DNA of 64,000 nucleotides from Cyanobium sp. T1B-Tous (lineage in GTDB: Bacteria; Cyanobacteriota; Cyanobacteriia; PCC-6307; Cyanobiaceae): contig NZ_JAGQBE010000003.1 of the NCBI RefSeq assembly GCF_024345475.1, forward strand, positions 26,715-90,714, in the 5' to 3' direction. The first letter of the stretch is position 1. Every line of letters starts with the position of its first letter. Shown one piece after another: positions 8,050 through 16,431 of this stretch. The notes under the pieces are model-generated. The model did not search any database. It saw only the letters and a program-made list of their open reading frames with translations, and had not been told where the DNA came from. A program made the translations under genes and the position numbers.

Positions 8050-8715
8050 TCAACCCAGCAGGCTGGCCAGCAGGCGGCGGCCATCGATGCCCCCGGTGCA
8101 GGGGTCACAGGCCCGTTCGGGGTGGGGCATCAGACCGAGCACGTTGCCCGCCGGATTGCTCAGCCCGGCCACGTCGCCCACCGATCCATTCGGGTTGGCG
8201 GCGTAGCGCAGCACCACCTGGCCATTGGCCTCAAGGGAGGCCAGCTGGTCAGGGTCGCACTGGTAGCGGCCTTCGCCGTGGGCAATGGGCAACACGATCG
8301 AGTCTCCCTCGCCATACCCCTGCAGCCACTCGGATCGACCGGGATGGACCGTCAGGGACGAGGGTTCGCAGAGGAAGTGCAGGCGGGCGTTGCGGGTGAG
8401 CGCGCCGGGGAGCAATCCCATCTCGGTGAGCACCTGAAAGCCATTGCAGATGCCCAGCACGGGCCCACCCGCGTCGGCAAAGGCCCTGACGACCTCCAAC
8501 ACGGGGGCAAAGCGGGCAATGGCCCCACAGCGCAAATAGTCGCCGTAGCTGAAGCCTCCGGGGATCACCACGGCGTCCAGACCGGCCAGGTCGCTCTCCT
8601 CATGCCAGAGGAAGCGGGTCGAGAGCCCCAGGCAGCCTTCGAGGGCCCAGCGCACATCCCGGTCGCAATTGGATCCTGGAAACACCACGATCCCGATGGT
8701 CCTGGCAGCGCTCAT
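8050..8715 (-). CDS. purQ: Phosphoribosylformylglycinamidine synthase, glutaminase subunit PurQ
   Basis: This 221-residue class I glutamine amidotransferase supplies ammonia to PurL for FGAM synthesis in purine biosynthesis. It shows the nucleophile elbow GICNGFQ, with the catalytic Cys, and the C-terminal LMPHPERA that supplies His and Glu. The N-terminal [11 protein letters not shown] is typical of PurQ. Its start overlaps the purS stop (ATGA), so purS-purQ form a coupled pair. PurL is not in the window. Confidence 0.96.
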   Translation of the reverse strand: MSAARTIGIVVFPGSNCDRDVRWALEGCLGLSTRFLWHEESDLAGLDAVVIPGGFSYGDYLRCGAIARFAPVLEVVRAFADAGGPVLGICNGFQVLTEMGLLPGALTRNARLHFLCEPSSLTVHPGRSEWLQGYGEGDSIVLPIAHGEGRYQCDPDQLASLEANGQVVLRYAANPNGSVGDVAGLSNPAGNVLGLMPHPERACDPCTGGIDGRRLLASLLG

Positions 8716-8984
8716 GCCGACTGCTCTCCGCTCGCTTCGATCATCTCCAGGGTCCAGTCTTCGATGACGGGGTTGGCCAACAGCCGATCACTCAGCAACT
8801 CGATCTGGCTCCTGGCAGTGGCTGCGTCGGCAGCCTCCACCTCCAGCTCAATGGCCTTGCCGATGCGCAAGCGACGCACCCCATCGACACCCAGCCGGGC
8901 GGCGGCAGCCCTGGTGGCTTCTCCAGCCGGATCCAGCACCGAGGGGCGGAGTGAAACCTGAACGCGAGCGCGAAAGACGGGCAC
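8712..8984 (-). CDS. purS: Phosphoribosylformylglycinamidine synthase subunit PurS
   Basis: The 90-residue PurS bridges PurL and PurQ in the three-subunit FGAM synthase. The features [14 protein letters not shown] near the N-terminus and the regular ferredoxin-like alternation ([13 protein letters not shown]) are diagnostic. The start is GTG at 8984; no closer ATG exists. It is coupled to purQ by an ATGA overlap. Confidence 0.93.
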   Translation of the reverse strand: MPVFRARVQVSLRPSVLDPAGEATRAAAARLGVDGVRRLRIGKAIELEVEAADAATARSQIELLSDRLLANPVIEDWTLEMIEASGEQSA

Positions 8985-9078
8985 CTGAGGAGCTGGAGGT
9001 TTGTTAAATCTTGGCAGCTCGATGGCCCCAGCACCCGGGCTCTGGCCAGCTTGAAGGGAGCCCCCTGTCCAGCCCTCC

Positions 9079-9504
9079 GTGGACCGGACCTTTCTTCCCC
9101 CCTCCGTGGCTCCGTGCCCGCTTGCGCCAGCTGCGCGCGGCTGGCGTCCCCTGCTGCGGGCTGGCCTCAGTGCTGTGGTGAGTCTTCTCGCTCTGGGGAT
9201 TGGGCTGGGCCCCGTTCAGGCCGATCCACTCCCCCTGCGTTGTCGGCTGGGCAATGGCCCCTGGCAACACTGCAGCATGGACGTGGACCGGCCCGGAGAA
9301 CGCTGGTCCATCCAGGTGGCTGGACGGCGGATCGCGTTCCGCCATGACGGCAGCGGCACGGTGACCATGCAGGATCCCGCACCGGTGTCTCCGGCCAACA
9401 GCGGTGGTGGAGGGGCCTGGGTGCCGGTGGCCACCACGTGGATTGCGGGGCCAGCACTCTGCTGGAACGGTGTCTGCGCCCAGGGGGACATCCCCCTGGA
9501 TTGA
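9079..9504 (+). CDS. Secreted conserved hypothetical protein
   Basis: The 141-residue product has a signal peptide (hydrophobic core about residues 28-46, likely cleavage after GPVQA) and a small mature domain of about 93 residues. The mature part contains four Cys, possibly forming disulfides (LRCRLG, QHCSMD, ALCWNGVC), and a Gly-rich linker. No enzyme motif is visible. The GTG start at 9079 gives an unusually long n-region, so a later start is possible. It is monocistronic and convergent with cobW, with 13 bp between stops. The function is unknown; export to the periplasm is inferred from the signal peptide. Confidence 0.65.
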   Translation: MDRTFLPPSVAPCPLAPAARGWRPLLRAGLSAVVSLLALGIGLGPVQADPLPLRCRLGNGPWQHCSMDVDRPGERWSIQVAGRRIAFRHDGSGTVTMQDPAPVSPANSGGGGAWVPVATTWIAGPALCWNGVCAQGDIPLD

Positions 9505-9517
9505 GGCCCTTGGGCCC

Positions 9518-10621
9518 CTACGCCGCTCCGGTGGCCTCCAGCAAGGTGGCCTCGATCGCGGCTTGATCGAGCTGAAAACCGAGCACCACCAGGTCCAGGC
9601 CCGCCGGGGGTGCCGGCTGATGCCCAGCTGGTTCTGGCGATCCGGTTTCAAACCAGCACTCCAGCCGTGGGCCGACGGCCTGAATCTGCAGGGGGCGAGC
9701 CTTTCCCTCCAGCCAGAGGCGTCCCTTCAGCCGGATCAGCCCGGGATCCTGGATCAGCTGGCTGAGCTGCCGTTCCAAGGCCGGTCGGTCAAAGGCACCA
9801 CTGAGTTGCAGGGCCAGCGACTCCATGGCGACGTGGCTGTGATCGTGGTGATGGTCGTGCTCATGCTCATGCTGATGGTCGTGCTCATGGTGGTCATGGG
9901 AGGCGTGGCCATCGGCATCGGGCTCCTGCCGCTCCAGACCCAACACCAGCTCTGGTGAGACCGCACCCCGTTCCATGGTCAACACGGCAGCACCGGGACG
10001 CACCTGGGGGATCAGACGCGATTCGAGCTCGTTGAGGGATGCTGCGTCGAGGCAATCCGCCCGGCTGATCAGCACCAGATCGGCTGCCTCCAGCTGTTCG
10101 GCAAACAACTCCTCGATCGCGGACCCATGGTCGAGGCTGGGATCGGCCAAACGTTGGGCCTCCAGGGCGGCGGGGTTGGCCACCACAGCTCCGGCGGCCA
10201 GCGCCTCTCCGTCCACGACGGCCACCACCCCATTCACCCGAATCCGGGTGCGGATCTCGGGCCACTGCAGAGCGGCGATCAAGGGCTCGGGCAGGGCGAG
10301 TCCGCTGGTTTCCACCACGATGCCGTCGAGGCTGTCGGCGCGCGCCAACAGGGTCTCCATCGTCGGTAAAAAGTCGTCCTGCACGGTGCAGCAGAGGCAG
10401 CCGTTGGCCAATTCCACCAACCGCGAGTCCACCTCGTCCTCTGGACAGAAGCCGCAGCTGCGCAAGAGGGCCCCATCGATCCCCACCTCGCCAAATTCAT
10501 TGACCAGCACCGCGAGGCGCTGGCCGCTGTTCAGGAGCAGATGGCGCAGGAGGGTGGTTTTACCGGCACCGAGAAACCCGGTCACCACGGTGACCGGCAG
10601 ACGTTGCTGAGACGCTGTCAT
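9518..10621 (-). CDS. cobW: CobW-type COG0523 G3E GTPase metallochaperone with His-rich segment
   Basis: The 367-residue G3E GTPase has Walker A GFLGAGKTT (about residues 15-23), the metal-binding CxCC motif as NGCLCC, an ISRAD guanine-specificity motif and a C-terminal CobW_C domain. Between the domains lies a His/Asp/Glu-rich run (about residues 236-262, with alternating HDHH and HEHEH blocks) that would bind divalent metal. It follows hupE by only 2 bp (TGA-cg-ATG) behind a cobalamin riboswitch, so a role in cobalt handling for (pseudo)cobalamin synthesis is the best inference. Zinc chaperones in the same family cannot be excluded from sequence alone. Confidence 0.88.
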   Translation of the reverse strand: MTASQQRLPVTVVTGFLGAGKTTLLRHLLLNSGQRLAVLVNEFGEVGIDGALLRSCGFCPEDEVDSRLVELANGCLCCTVQDDFLPTMETLLARADSLDGIVVETSGLALPEPLIAALQWPEIRTRIRVNGVVAVVDGEALAAGAVVANPAALEAQRLADPSLDHGSAIEELFAEQLEAADLVLISRADCLDAASLNELESRLIPQVRPGAAVLTMERGAVSPELVLGLERQEPDADGHASHDHHEHDHQHEHEHDHHHDHSHVAMESLALQLSGAFDRPALERQLSQLIQDPGLIRLKGRLWLEGKARPLQIQAVGPRLECWFETGSPEPAGHQPAPPAGLDLVVLGFQLDQAAIEATLLEATGAA

Positions 10622-10623
10622 CG

Positions 10624-11292
10624 TCAGCCGGCCACGGCCGCGACGGCCCAGCTCGCTCCACAGCCGGCGAGGGCCAGGGCCACCCAGCGCAGGGTGGCGG
10701 GGGACAGACGGGAGGCCAGGGGCCGAAGCAGCACCAGGGCAAGGATCAGCAAGCCCCCCTGGCTGATCAGCAATCCAGCGGCGTAGGCCGCCACCGGCAT
10801 CGATGTCCAGCCGAAGACCGGGCCACTCAGCACATAACCGTGCAGGGCCATGGCAGGCAGCAGCAGCCCCAGGGGCAGGCGTCGCAGGAGCACCAGCGCC
10901 TCCAACACCAGGGTGCAGGCCACCAGGACTTCAGCACCGGGCAGACCGGGCCAGAGCAGGCCGGCTCCACTGCCCAGCAAGCCGATCACCAAGAGGCCGA
11001 GGGCCCAGCGCAGGCGGCGCTGCAGGCCCACCAGCGAAAGAGCGAGCAGGAACAGCAGATGGTCAGGACCAAGCACGGGGTGGGCCAGACCACTCAGCAC
11101 CCCGTTGAAGACGGTGGGCTTCAGCTGACCGAGGTCTGCAACGTGGTGGGCCTGGGCTGGGGCACCCAGCAGCAGGCAAGCCACTAGGGCCGTGGCCAGA
11201 ACAGCTGTGCCGCCTAGCACTGGGCTAGGCCAGGATTGGACCCGCAGGGTTGGTCCACGCAGACCTGGCGTCTGGGTCGTCTGATCAGTCAT
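10624..11292 (-). CDS. hupE: HupE/UreJ family transporter, probable cobalt importer
   Basis: The 222-residue membrane protein has a signal-like N-terminus ending in APAQAHH, which exposes a His pair, and about six transmembrane helices. The family motif HPVLGPDHLLFLLAL matches the HPxxGxDHxL metal site of HupE/UreJ nickel and cobalt permeases. The cobalamin riboswitch directly upstream and cobW directly downstream point to cobalt rather than nickel; B12-regulated HupE proteins have been proposed as cobalt transporters in cyanobacteria. I chose the ATG at 11292. A TTG at 11322 would fall in the riboswitch 3' edge. Confidence 0.85.
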   Translation of the reverse strand: MTDQTTQTPGLRGPTLRVQSWPSPVLGGTAVLATALVACLLLGAPAQAHHVADLGQLKPTVFNGVLSGLAHPVLGPDHLLFLLALSLVGLQRRLRWALGLLVIGLLGSGAGLLWPGLPGAEVLVACTLVLEALVLLRRLPLGLLLPAMALHGYVLSGPVFGWTSMPVAAYAAGLLISQGGLLILALVLLRPLASRLSPATLRWVALALAGCGASWAVAAVAG

Positions 11293-11320
11293 GGGTCCGG
11301 TCCGCGCCGAGGGAAGAAAC

Positions 11321-11446
11321 AAGACCGGCGGGCGTTCTGACTGGACGGTCGAGATGACGCGCCTTCACAGCTGCGGGACAGTGCCGGATTCGCACCGGAC
11401 TTTCCCCCTTTCGTCCGGTGGCTGTTCCCCACCGGAACCGGTGTGC
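11321..11446 (-). promoter_or_regulatory. Cobalamin (B12) riboswitch
   Basis: Read on the minus strand, the region contains the invariant core GGTGCGAATCCGGCACTGTC, followed by CCGCAGCTGTGAA, which matches the AdoCbl riboswitch core almost exactly. It is preceded by paired CACCGG/CCGGTG segments and followed by a B12-box-like AGTCAGAACGCCCGCCGGTC. It ends about 30 nt before the hupE ATG. It should repress hupE-cobW when the cobalamin cofactor is plentiful. No T-rich terminator is evident between aptamer and ATG, so translational control is more likely than attenuation. Confidence 0.93.
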
Positions 11447-11467
11447 TGATGCTATCGGCCTGTCGCC

Positions 11468-12016
11468 CTATCGGCAGGCCAGGCTGTCGCGGGTGGCCAC
11501 GCCCGACACCGGATTGGTGCCTGTGGCCCTCTGGCAGAGGGCCTTCTGCTCGGGCAGATCGAGCACCGCGTCACTGAAGTCGGCTCCATCGATGCGGGCC
11601 CCCTTGAAGTGGCTCTGCATCAGCATTCCGTTGCGCAACACCGCACCGCGCAGGTCAGCGTCCTCGAAGTGGCTGGCAAAGGCCACCACGTCCTCCAGGT
11701 TGGCGCCCTGCAGATCGGTGCCGCGCAGGTCGCTGCTGTTGAACACCGCCCCGCGCAGGTCGGTGCCGCTGAGGTCAAACCCGGCCAGGGAGGCCTTGAG
11801 AAACTCCTGCTGCTGCAGGTTGCGGCCGTGCATATCGGGCTGAAGGTCCTGCAGCGAGCGCTGGCTGCGCAATTCGGGCGCGGTGATGGCCCAGGCCGGT
11901 GATACCGCTAGGCACCAGGCCAGGAGGACGCCAAGCGCCCCCATGGCCCACCCGGACCAACGGGTCAGGCGGGTTGCTGTCAGGGGGCCCATGGGCGCGC
12001 ACTTACGGTGGGTCAT
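11468..12016 (-). CDS. Pentapeptide-repeat protein, exported (thylakoid-lumen type)
   Basis: The 182-residue protein has a signal peptide (hydrophobic core about residues 23-42, cleavage near SPAWA) and then A(D/N)LxX repeats, e.g. DLSGTDLRGAVFNSSDLRG and ADLRGAVL. These fold as a right-handed quadrilateral beta helix. The C-terminus carries two Cys that could form a disulfide. It resembles lumenal pentapeptide proteins of cyanobacteria and plastids, whose molecular role is unclear. The start is ATG 12016 or ATG 11992; the former leaves only 6 bp to the divergent UPRT-like start. Confidence 0.8.
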   Translation of the reverse strand: MTHRKCAPMGPLTATRLTRWSGWAMGALGVLLAWCLAVSPAWAITAPELRSQRSLQDLQPDMHGRNLQQQEFLKASLAGFDLSGTDLRGAVFNSSDLRGTDLQGANLEDVVAFASHFEDADLRGAVLRNGMLMQSHFKGARIDGADFSDAVLDLPEQKALCQRATGTNPVSGVATRDSLACR

Positions 12017-12022
12017 CAAGTT

Positions 12023-12688
12023 ATGTCAACCATGGTCATGGCCCTGCGGGTGGTGGTTCCCCCCCACCCTCTGATCGGTCACTGGTTGGGGGTGTTGCGC
12101 GACCGCCACACGCCTGGCGCCCTCTATGCCACCGCCACCACCGAACTGGGGCGTTGGCTGAGTTATGAGGCCCTGCGCGACTGGCTGCCCCATCGGCGTG
12201 TCGACCTGGACACTCCCCTGGCCTCGACCCAGGCCGATCTGGTGGACGCCACCATTCCCTTGGTGGCCCTGCCGCTGCTCACGGCTGGGCTGGGTCTGTG
12301 GCAAGGGGCGCAAGCCGTCTTGCCATCCGCCCGCGTGGTCCACCTTTGGGAGCAGCAGGGGGAGATCGCGGGGCTGGACTCTCCCATCGAACCCCGGGCC
12401 GGTGTGCTGCTGTTCTGCGCGGAGTTGAGCGACGGTGAACGGTTGATTCGGGTGCTCGATCGGCTTGCCGAGCTGGGGGTGGGGGGCGATCGGCTCCGGG
12501 TCGTCACGGCCCTCGCATCCGCCCCTGGACTTCAGACCTTGGGGGAACGTCACGGTCATCTCACCCTCTACACCGCCGCGATTGACCCTGAGCTCAATGG
12601 GCTCGGTCAAATCGTGCCTGGCATCGGGGCCGTGACGGAGCGTCTCTTCGCGGGCACGGTGCTGGAAAGCGCAGCGCGCCCTGCCTAG
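12023..12688 (+). CDS. UPRT-like protein with degenerate PRPP loop
   Basis: The 221-residue protein aligns along its length with uracil phosphoribosyltransferase: VVPPHPLIGHWLGVLRD at the N-terminus, LPLLTAGLGLWQGA in place of the PILRAGLGM segment, and LTLYTAAIDPELN, IVPGIG near the C-terminus. The PRPP-binding loop, DPMLATGGS in bacterial Upp, reads CAELSDGER here, and the uracil-site GDAGD reads AVTE. It has therefore probably lost or changed phosphoribosyltransferase activity. It starts at ATG 12023 (ATGs at 12032 and 12038 are alternatives), head to head with the pentapeptide gene. Confidence 0.8.
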   Translation: MSTMVMALRVVVPPHPLIGHWLGVLRDRHTPGALYATATTELGRWLSYEALRDWLPHRRVDLDTPLASTQADLVDATIPLVALPLLTAGLGLWQGAQAVLPSARVVHLWEQQGEIAGLDSPIEPRAGVLLFCAELSDGERLIRVLDRLAELGVGGDRLRVVTALASAPGLQTLGERHGHLTLYTAAIDPELNGLGQIVPGIGAVTERLFAGTVLESAARPA

Positions 12689-12713
12689 TCTGACCGCAGA
12701 GAATTCCGGATTG

Positions 12714-12998
12714 ATGGGCGATCGCAGCGGCAACGCCAACTCAGCGGGCAGCGGCGCCCTGAGCGTGCTGGCAGGGGCGGTGATCGGAGCCGCGGGGCTG
12801 GCCTGGTGGTTGCTGTCGGAAGCGGAACGGCGACGCCTTGAAGCGGACCGCCCTCGGCGTCAGCGCTCCATCCGGCTCCAGGACACACCGGCCGCCGAAC
12901 CCCACACCGAGCGCGACCTGCACGATCGGGTGCACGAGCTCAACCAGGCGATCGATGACGTGCGTCGCCAGCTGGAAACCATGAACCCCCAGACCTGA
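12714..12998 (+). CDS. Small single-pass membrane protein, hypothetical
   Basis: The 94-residue protein has one transmembrane segment (about residues 16-35, [18 protein letters not shown]) followed by a highly charged cytoplasmic-type region and a C-terminal amphipathic helix ([22 protein letters not shown], likely coiled coil). It sits 25 bp after the UPRT-like gene on the same strand and 56 bp before ilvD. No family is recognised with certainty, and the function is unknown. The ATG at 12714 follows a TTG by 3 bp. Confidence 0.6.
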   Translation: MGDRSGNANSAGSGALSVLAGAVIGAAGLAWWLLSEAERRRLEADRPRRQRSIRLQDTPAAEPHTERDLHDRVHELNQAIDDVRRQLETMNPQT

Positions 12999-13054
12999 TC
13001 CCTCGAGGCCCTTGGCGCCGCTCGGTAGGTTTCTCCCAGCCTGACAATTCGCCC

Positions 13055-14725
13055 ATGCTCCGCTCCGCCGCGATCACCCAGGGGATCCAGCGCTCCCCCA
13101 ACCGCGCCATGCTGCGGGCCGTGGGTTTCGGTGACGGCGACTTCAGCAAGCCGATCATCGGCATCGCCAACGGCTACAGCACGATCACGCCTTGCAACCT
13201 GGGGTTGAACGACCTGGCCCAGCGGGCCGAAGAAGCGGCCCACGCCGCCGGCGCCATGCCGCAACTGTTCGGCACGATCACCGTGAGCGACGGGATCTCG
13301 ATGGGCACGGAGGGGATGAAATATTCCCTCGTGAGCCGGGAGGTGATCGCCGATTCGATCGAAACCGCCTGCAATGGTCAGAGCATGGATGCGCTGCTGG
13401 CGATCGGTGGCTGTGACAAGAACATGCCCGGGGCCATGCTGGCCATGGCCCGCATGAACATCCCCGCGATCTTCGTGTACGGCGGCACGATCAAGCCCGG
13501 CAAACTCGGCGCCTGCGACCTCACCGTGGTGAGCGCCTTCGAGGCGGTGGGTCAGTACAGCGGCGGCCGCATCGATGAGCAGGAGCTCACGGCGATCGAG
13601 AAGAACGCCTGCCCCGGCGCCGGCAGCTGCGGCGGCATGTTCACCGCCAACACCATGAGTGCGGCGTTCGAGGCGATGGGCCTGAGCCTGCCCTCCAGCT
13701 CCACCATGGCCGCCGAAGACCCCGAGAAGGCGGACAGTGCGGCCCGCAGTGCCGAGGTGCTGGCGGAGGCGATCAAGGCCAACATCTGCCCGCGGGATCT
13801 GATGACCCGCGAGGCCTTCGAGAACGCCATCAGCGTGATCATGGCCGTGGGTGGCTCCACCAATTCGGTGCTGCACCTGCTGGCCGTGGCCCGTACCGCC
13901 GGGGTGCCGCTGAGCATCGACGACTTCGAAACGATCCGCCAGCGGGTGCCGGTGATCTGCGATCTCAAGCCCAGCGGCCGCTACGTGACCGTGGATCTGC
14001 ATCAGGCCGGCGGCATTCCCCAGGTGATGAAGCTGCTCCTGGATGCGGGCCTGCTCCACGGCGACTGCACAACCATCGAGGGCAAGACCCTGAAGCAGGT
14101 GCTGGCGGATGTGCCCTCCGAGCCGCCCGCCGGCCAGGACGTGATCCGCCCCCTCAGCAACCCTCTCTATGCCAAGGGCCACCTGGCGATCCTCAAGGGA
14201 AATCTGGCGGAGGAGGGTGCCGTGGCCAAGATTAGCGGCGTCAAGAACCCGGTGATCACAGGCCCGGCACGGGTGTTCGAAAGCGAGGAAACCTGTCTGG
14301 CCGCCATCCTCGACAAGCAGATCAACCCCGGCGATGTGGTGGTGGTGCGACAGGAAGGGCCCGTGGGTGGCCCCGGCATGCGCGAGATGCTCAGCCCCAC
14401 CGCCGCGATCGTGGGCCAGGGCCTGCTGGATTCGGTGGCCCTGATCACCGATGGGCGCTTTTCCGGCGGCTCCTTCGGCTTGGTGGTGGGCCATGTGGCC
14501 CCCGAAGCCGCCGTGGGGGGCACCATTGGCCTGGTGCAGGAGGGCGACAGCATCACGGTGGATGCCAACCAGCTGCTGATCCAGCTGAACGTCGATGACG
14601 GTGAGATCGCCCGTCGTCGCGCTGCCTGGGTGAGGCCCGAGCCCCGCTACCGCACAGGCGTGCTGGGCAAATATGCCCGTCAGGTGAGCAGCAGCAGCCT
14701 CGGCGCCGTGACCGACCAGCCCTGA
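13055..14725 (+). CDS. ilvD: Dihydroxy-acid dehydratase
   Basis: The 556-residue enzyme dehydrates 2,3-dihydroxy-isovalerate and -methylvalerate in valine, leucine and isoleucine synthesis. The Fe-S ligating Cys motifs are present (GGCDKNMPG and [16 protein letters not shown]), and the C-terminal [11 protein letters not shown] is typical of IlvD/Edd. The length is normal. The three Cys pattern suggests the [2Fe-2S] type, as in plants and other cyanobacteria. The start ATG 13055 matches the conserved [21 protein letters not shown]-terminus. The large open frame on the opposite strand is a codon-bias shadow. Confidence 0.97.
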   Translation: MLRSAAITQGIQRSPNRAMLRAVGFGDGDFSKPIIGIANGYSTITPCNLGLNDLAQRAEEAAHAAGAMPQLFGTITVSDGISMGTEGMKYSLVSREVIADSIETACNGQSMDALLAIGGCDKNMPGAMLAMARMNIPAIFVYGGTIKPGKLGACDLTVVSAFEAVGQYSGGRIDEQELTAIEKNACPGAGSCGGMFTANTMSAAFEAMGLSLPSSSTMAAEDPEKADSAARSAEVLAEAIKANICPRDLMTREAFENAISVIMAVGGSTNSVLHLLAVARTAGVPLSIDDFETIRQRVPVICDLKPSGRYVTVDLHQAGGIPQVMKLLLDAGLLHGDCTTIEGKTLKQVLADVPSEPPAGQDVIRPLSNPLYAKGHLAILKGNLAEEGAVAKISGVKNPVITGPARVFESEETCLAAILDKQINPGDVVVVRQEGPVGGPGMREMLSPTAAIVGQGLLDSVALITDGRFSGGSFGLVVGHVAPEAAVGGTIGLVQEGDSITVDANQLLIQLNVDDGEIARRRAAWVRPEPRYRTGVLGKYARQVSSSSLGAVTDQP

Positions 14726-14745
14726 GCCCCAGGTGTGGGCAGTGC

Positions 14746-15132
14746 TCAGTCCATCGGGAGCAGCAGGGCCCGCAGCCGGCGGGCCAGCGCTTCTAAGGAC
14801 GCCCCATCGGCTGGGCGCTCACAGCGTTCTCCGGATGTGCCATCCATCCACACCGGATGGCTCCCATGCCAGAGCAGGGGACGCTCCGGGTCGTCACACC
14901 AGGCCAGATTGAGGTTGAGCTCACCGCCGCTGCGATAGATCTCAAGTTCAAGATCTTCCTGAGGCCAGCGTGACCCATCCGGCTGGCGGGCCTCCAGACG
15001 CAGGCAGCAGTCGTCCAGCTGCTGGGTGCCATCGATCGGGAGCACCGCGTGACGCAGAGGCTTGCGGCAGAGGTCGGCAGCAGCAGCCACCAACTGCTGC
15101 AGGTTGGTGTTGACCAGCTCAGGGGTAGCCAC
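14746..15132 (-). CDS. Conserved hypothetical protein, last gene of the carbon cluster
   Basis: The protein of about 128 residues begins VATPELVNTNLQQLVAAAADL with helical content, then beta-rich segments (LELEIYRSGGELNLNLAW) and a C-terminal helix LEALARRLRALLLP. No catalytic motif, signal peptide or membrane segment is visible. I chose the GTG at 15132, which overlaps the end of the CIA30 gene by 14 bp. A start at 15180 would extend the overlap to 62 bp. Coupling to CIA30 suggests a shared process, but I cannot assign one. Confidence 0.6.
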   Translation of the reverse strand: MATPELVNTNLQQLVAAAADLCRKPLRHAVLPIDGTQQLDDCCLRLEARQPDGSRWPQEDLELEIYRSGGELNLNLAWCDDPERPLLWHGSHPVWMDGTSGERCERPADGASLEALARRLRALLLPMD

Positions 15133-15661
15133 GAATTGAGAGCAGTTCGAGATGGATCGGACCCGATCGGAAGCCCGCATTCAGGCCTCCATCATCGGCG
15201 AATCGGGAGTGCAGGACCTGCAGGCGGGTGATGCGGGCGGGATCGAATCGCAGCGGTAGGCCCACCGGTTTTGCCCGAACGGACGCCCGCAGTGCGTTGA
15301 AGGGAATGCGCACCAAGGTGGTGCCCTCCATGTCCGTTCCGAATTCGATCACCCAGCGCAAACCACCAGGGATCAGGTTGGTCAGCCCTGCCAAGCCATC
15401 GGCGCAGGCCAGCGCCAATTTGAAGCGACGTCCCTCGCCCACGAGGTCGAGCTCCAGGCCCTCGCATCCGGAAAGATCCAGGGGAGGCGAAAACAGGGGG
15501 GAGCGGCAACTGATGAAGCCGCCTCCCTCTTCGATCAGCAGGCCATCAAACACCAGGCCCTGGGGACCGACCTGGCAGCTGCCCTGGCTGCGCCCTCCCA
15601 TCACGGTGTCGTTGAGGGCGTGCCAGCCACTGAAGCCGTCCCCGGAAGCGATCGGAATCAT
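15119..15661 (-). CDS. CIA30 family protein (NADH dehydrogenase intermediate-associated 30-like)
   Basis: The 180-residue single-domain protein shows the CIA30 fold signature: WHALNDTVMGGRSQG near the start, GGGFISCRSP, and the late LQVLHSRFADDGGLNAGFRSGPI. In mitochondria, CIA30 is a complex I assembly factor. In cyanobacteria the family is widespread, but its target is not settled; an NDH-1 role is plausible. The start overlaps the pgl stop (ATGA), and the gene overlaps the next hypothetical, so it is embedded in the pgl-gnd operon. Confidence 0.82.
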   Translation of the reverse strand: MIPIASGDGFSGWHALNDTVMGGRSQGSCQVGPQGLVFDGLLIEEGGGFISCRSPLFSPPLDLSGCEGLELDLVGEGRRFKLALACADGLAGLTNLIPGGLRWVIEFGTDMEGTTLVRIPFNALRASVRAKPVGLPLRFDPARITRLQVLHSRFADDGGLNAGFRSGPIHLELLSIRGYP

Positions 15662-16407
15662 GGGGCCACCCCTGCGGCCGCGGCGCGGTCAGCCAGGATC
15701 CACACTTCGGTGTTGGGCCGAACCAGCTTGGCTGGGGTGCGCTCGGGGGATTCCTGGGGATCCAGCAGGCGTTGCAGCGCCTGCACCTTGCCTGCACCAC
15801 TCACGAGAAACAACACCTGCCGGGCCGCCGAGAGCGTTGGGGCGGTGAAGGTCACACGGGGGAGTCCCTTGCCTTCCCCGAGGGTGACGGCCCGGTCGAT
15901 CACCGAGGTGGCCGGGGTGCCTGGAAACAACGATGCCGTGTGGCCGTCATCGCCCAGCCCCAGCAGCACCAGGTCGAGCACCGGTGGGGTGGTGCGACAG
16001 AGCTGCTGCAGCATCTCCCCATAGGCTTCGGCCCCCTGTTCGGGAGTGGCCAGGTGGGTGGGTACGGCATGAAGACAGGCGCGGCGGCCTGGTCCCTCGG
16101 CCAGCAGGGTTTCGCGCAGCATGCGGGCATTGCTGGAGGGGTCCTCGGCGGGCACCCAGCGCTCATCCCCCAGCAGCACATCCACCCGATCCCAGGGGAG
16201 ATGCTGCTGGCCGAGCAACCGGTAGGCCGCCTTGGGCGTTTCCCCTCCGGCTAGGGCGATCTGGGCCCGGTCCCGCTCTGCCAGCACGAGGTCGAGGGCC
16301 GTGCCGATGGCTTGGGCGGTTCGGGTGGCGAGCTCCTCGGCGGAGTCGGCCACAACCAGGTGATACCGGGTCGTGGCTGGGTTGGAGGAGGAGGTGGGGG
16401 AAGGCAT
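15658..16407 (-). CDS. pgl: 6-phosphogluconolactonase
   Basis: The 249-residue enzyme hydrolyses 6-phosphogluconolactone in the oxidative pentose phosphate pathway. The motifs ALAGGETPKAAYRLL, LLGDERWVPAEDPSSNARM and LLGLGDDGHTASLFPGTP are diagnostic of the DevB/SOL-type Pgl family. It lies 24 bp downstream of gnd, the next enzyme in the pathway, and its stop overlaps the CIA30 start. Cotranscription with gnd would support NADPH production in the dark. Confidence 0.95.
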   Translation of the reverse strand: MPSPTSSSNPATTRYHLVVADSAEELATRTAQAIGTALDLVLAERDRAQIALAGGETPKAAYRLLGQQHLPWDRVDVLLGDERWVPAEDPSSNARMLRETLLAEGPGRRACLHAVPTHLATPEQGAEAYGEMLQQLCRTTPPVLDLVLLGLGDDGHTASLFPGTPATSVIDRAVTLGEGKGLPRVTFTAPTLSAARQVLFLVSGAGKVQALQRLLDPQESPERTPAKLVRPNTEVWILADRAAAAGVAP

Positions 16408-16431
16408 GGCCGCGGGCTCCGGGCAGAGGCC

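Noticed and set aside
12860..14494. 544-codon open frame on the minus strand opposite ilvD
   Set aside because: It is antisense to a fully conserved IlvD, His/Gly/Ala-rich in the way typical of GC-rich reverse-frame shadows, and has no recognisable domain.
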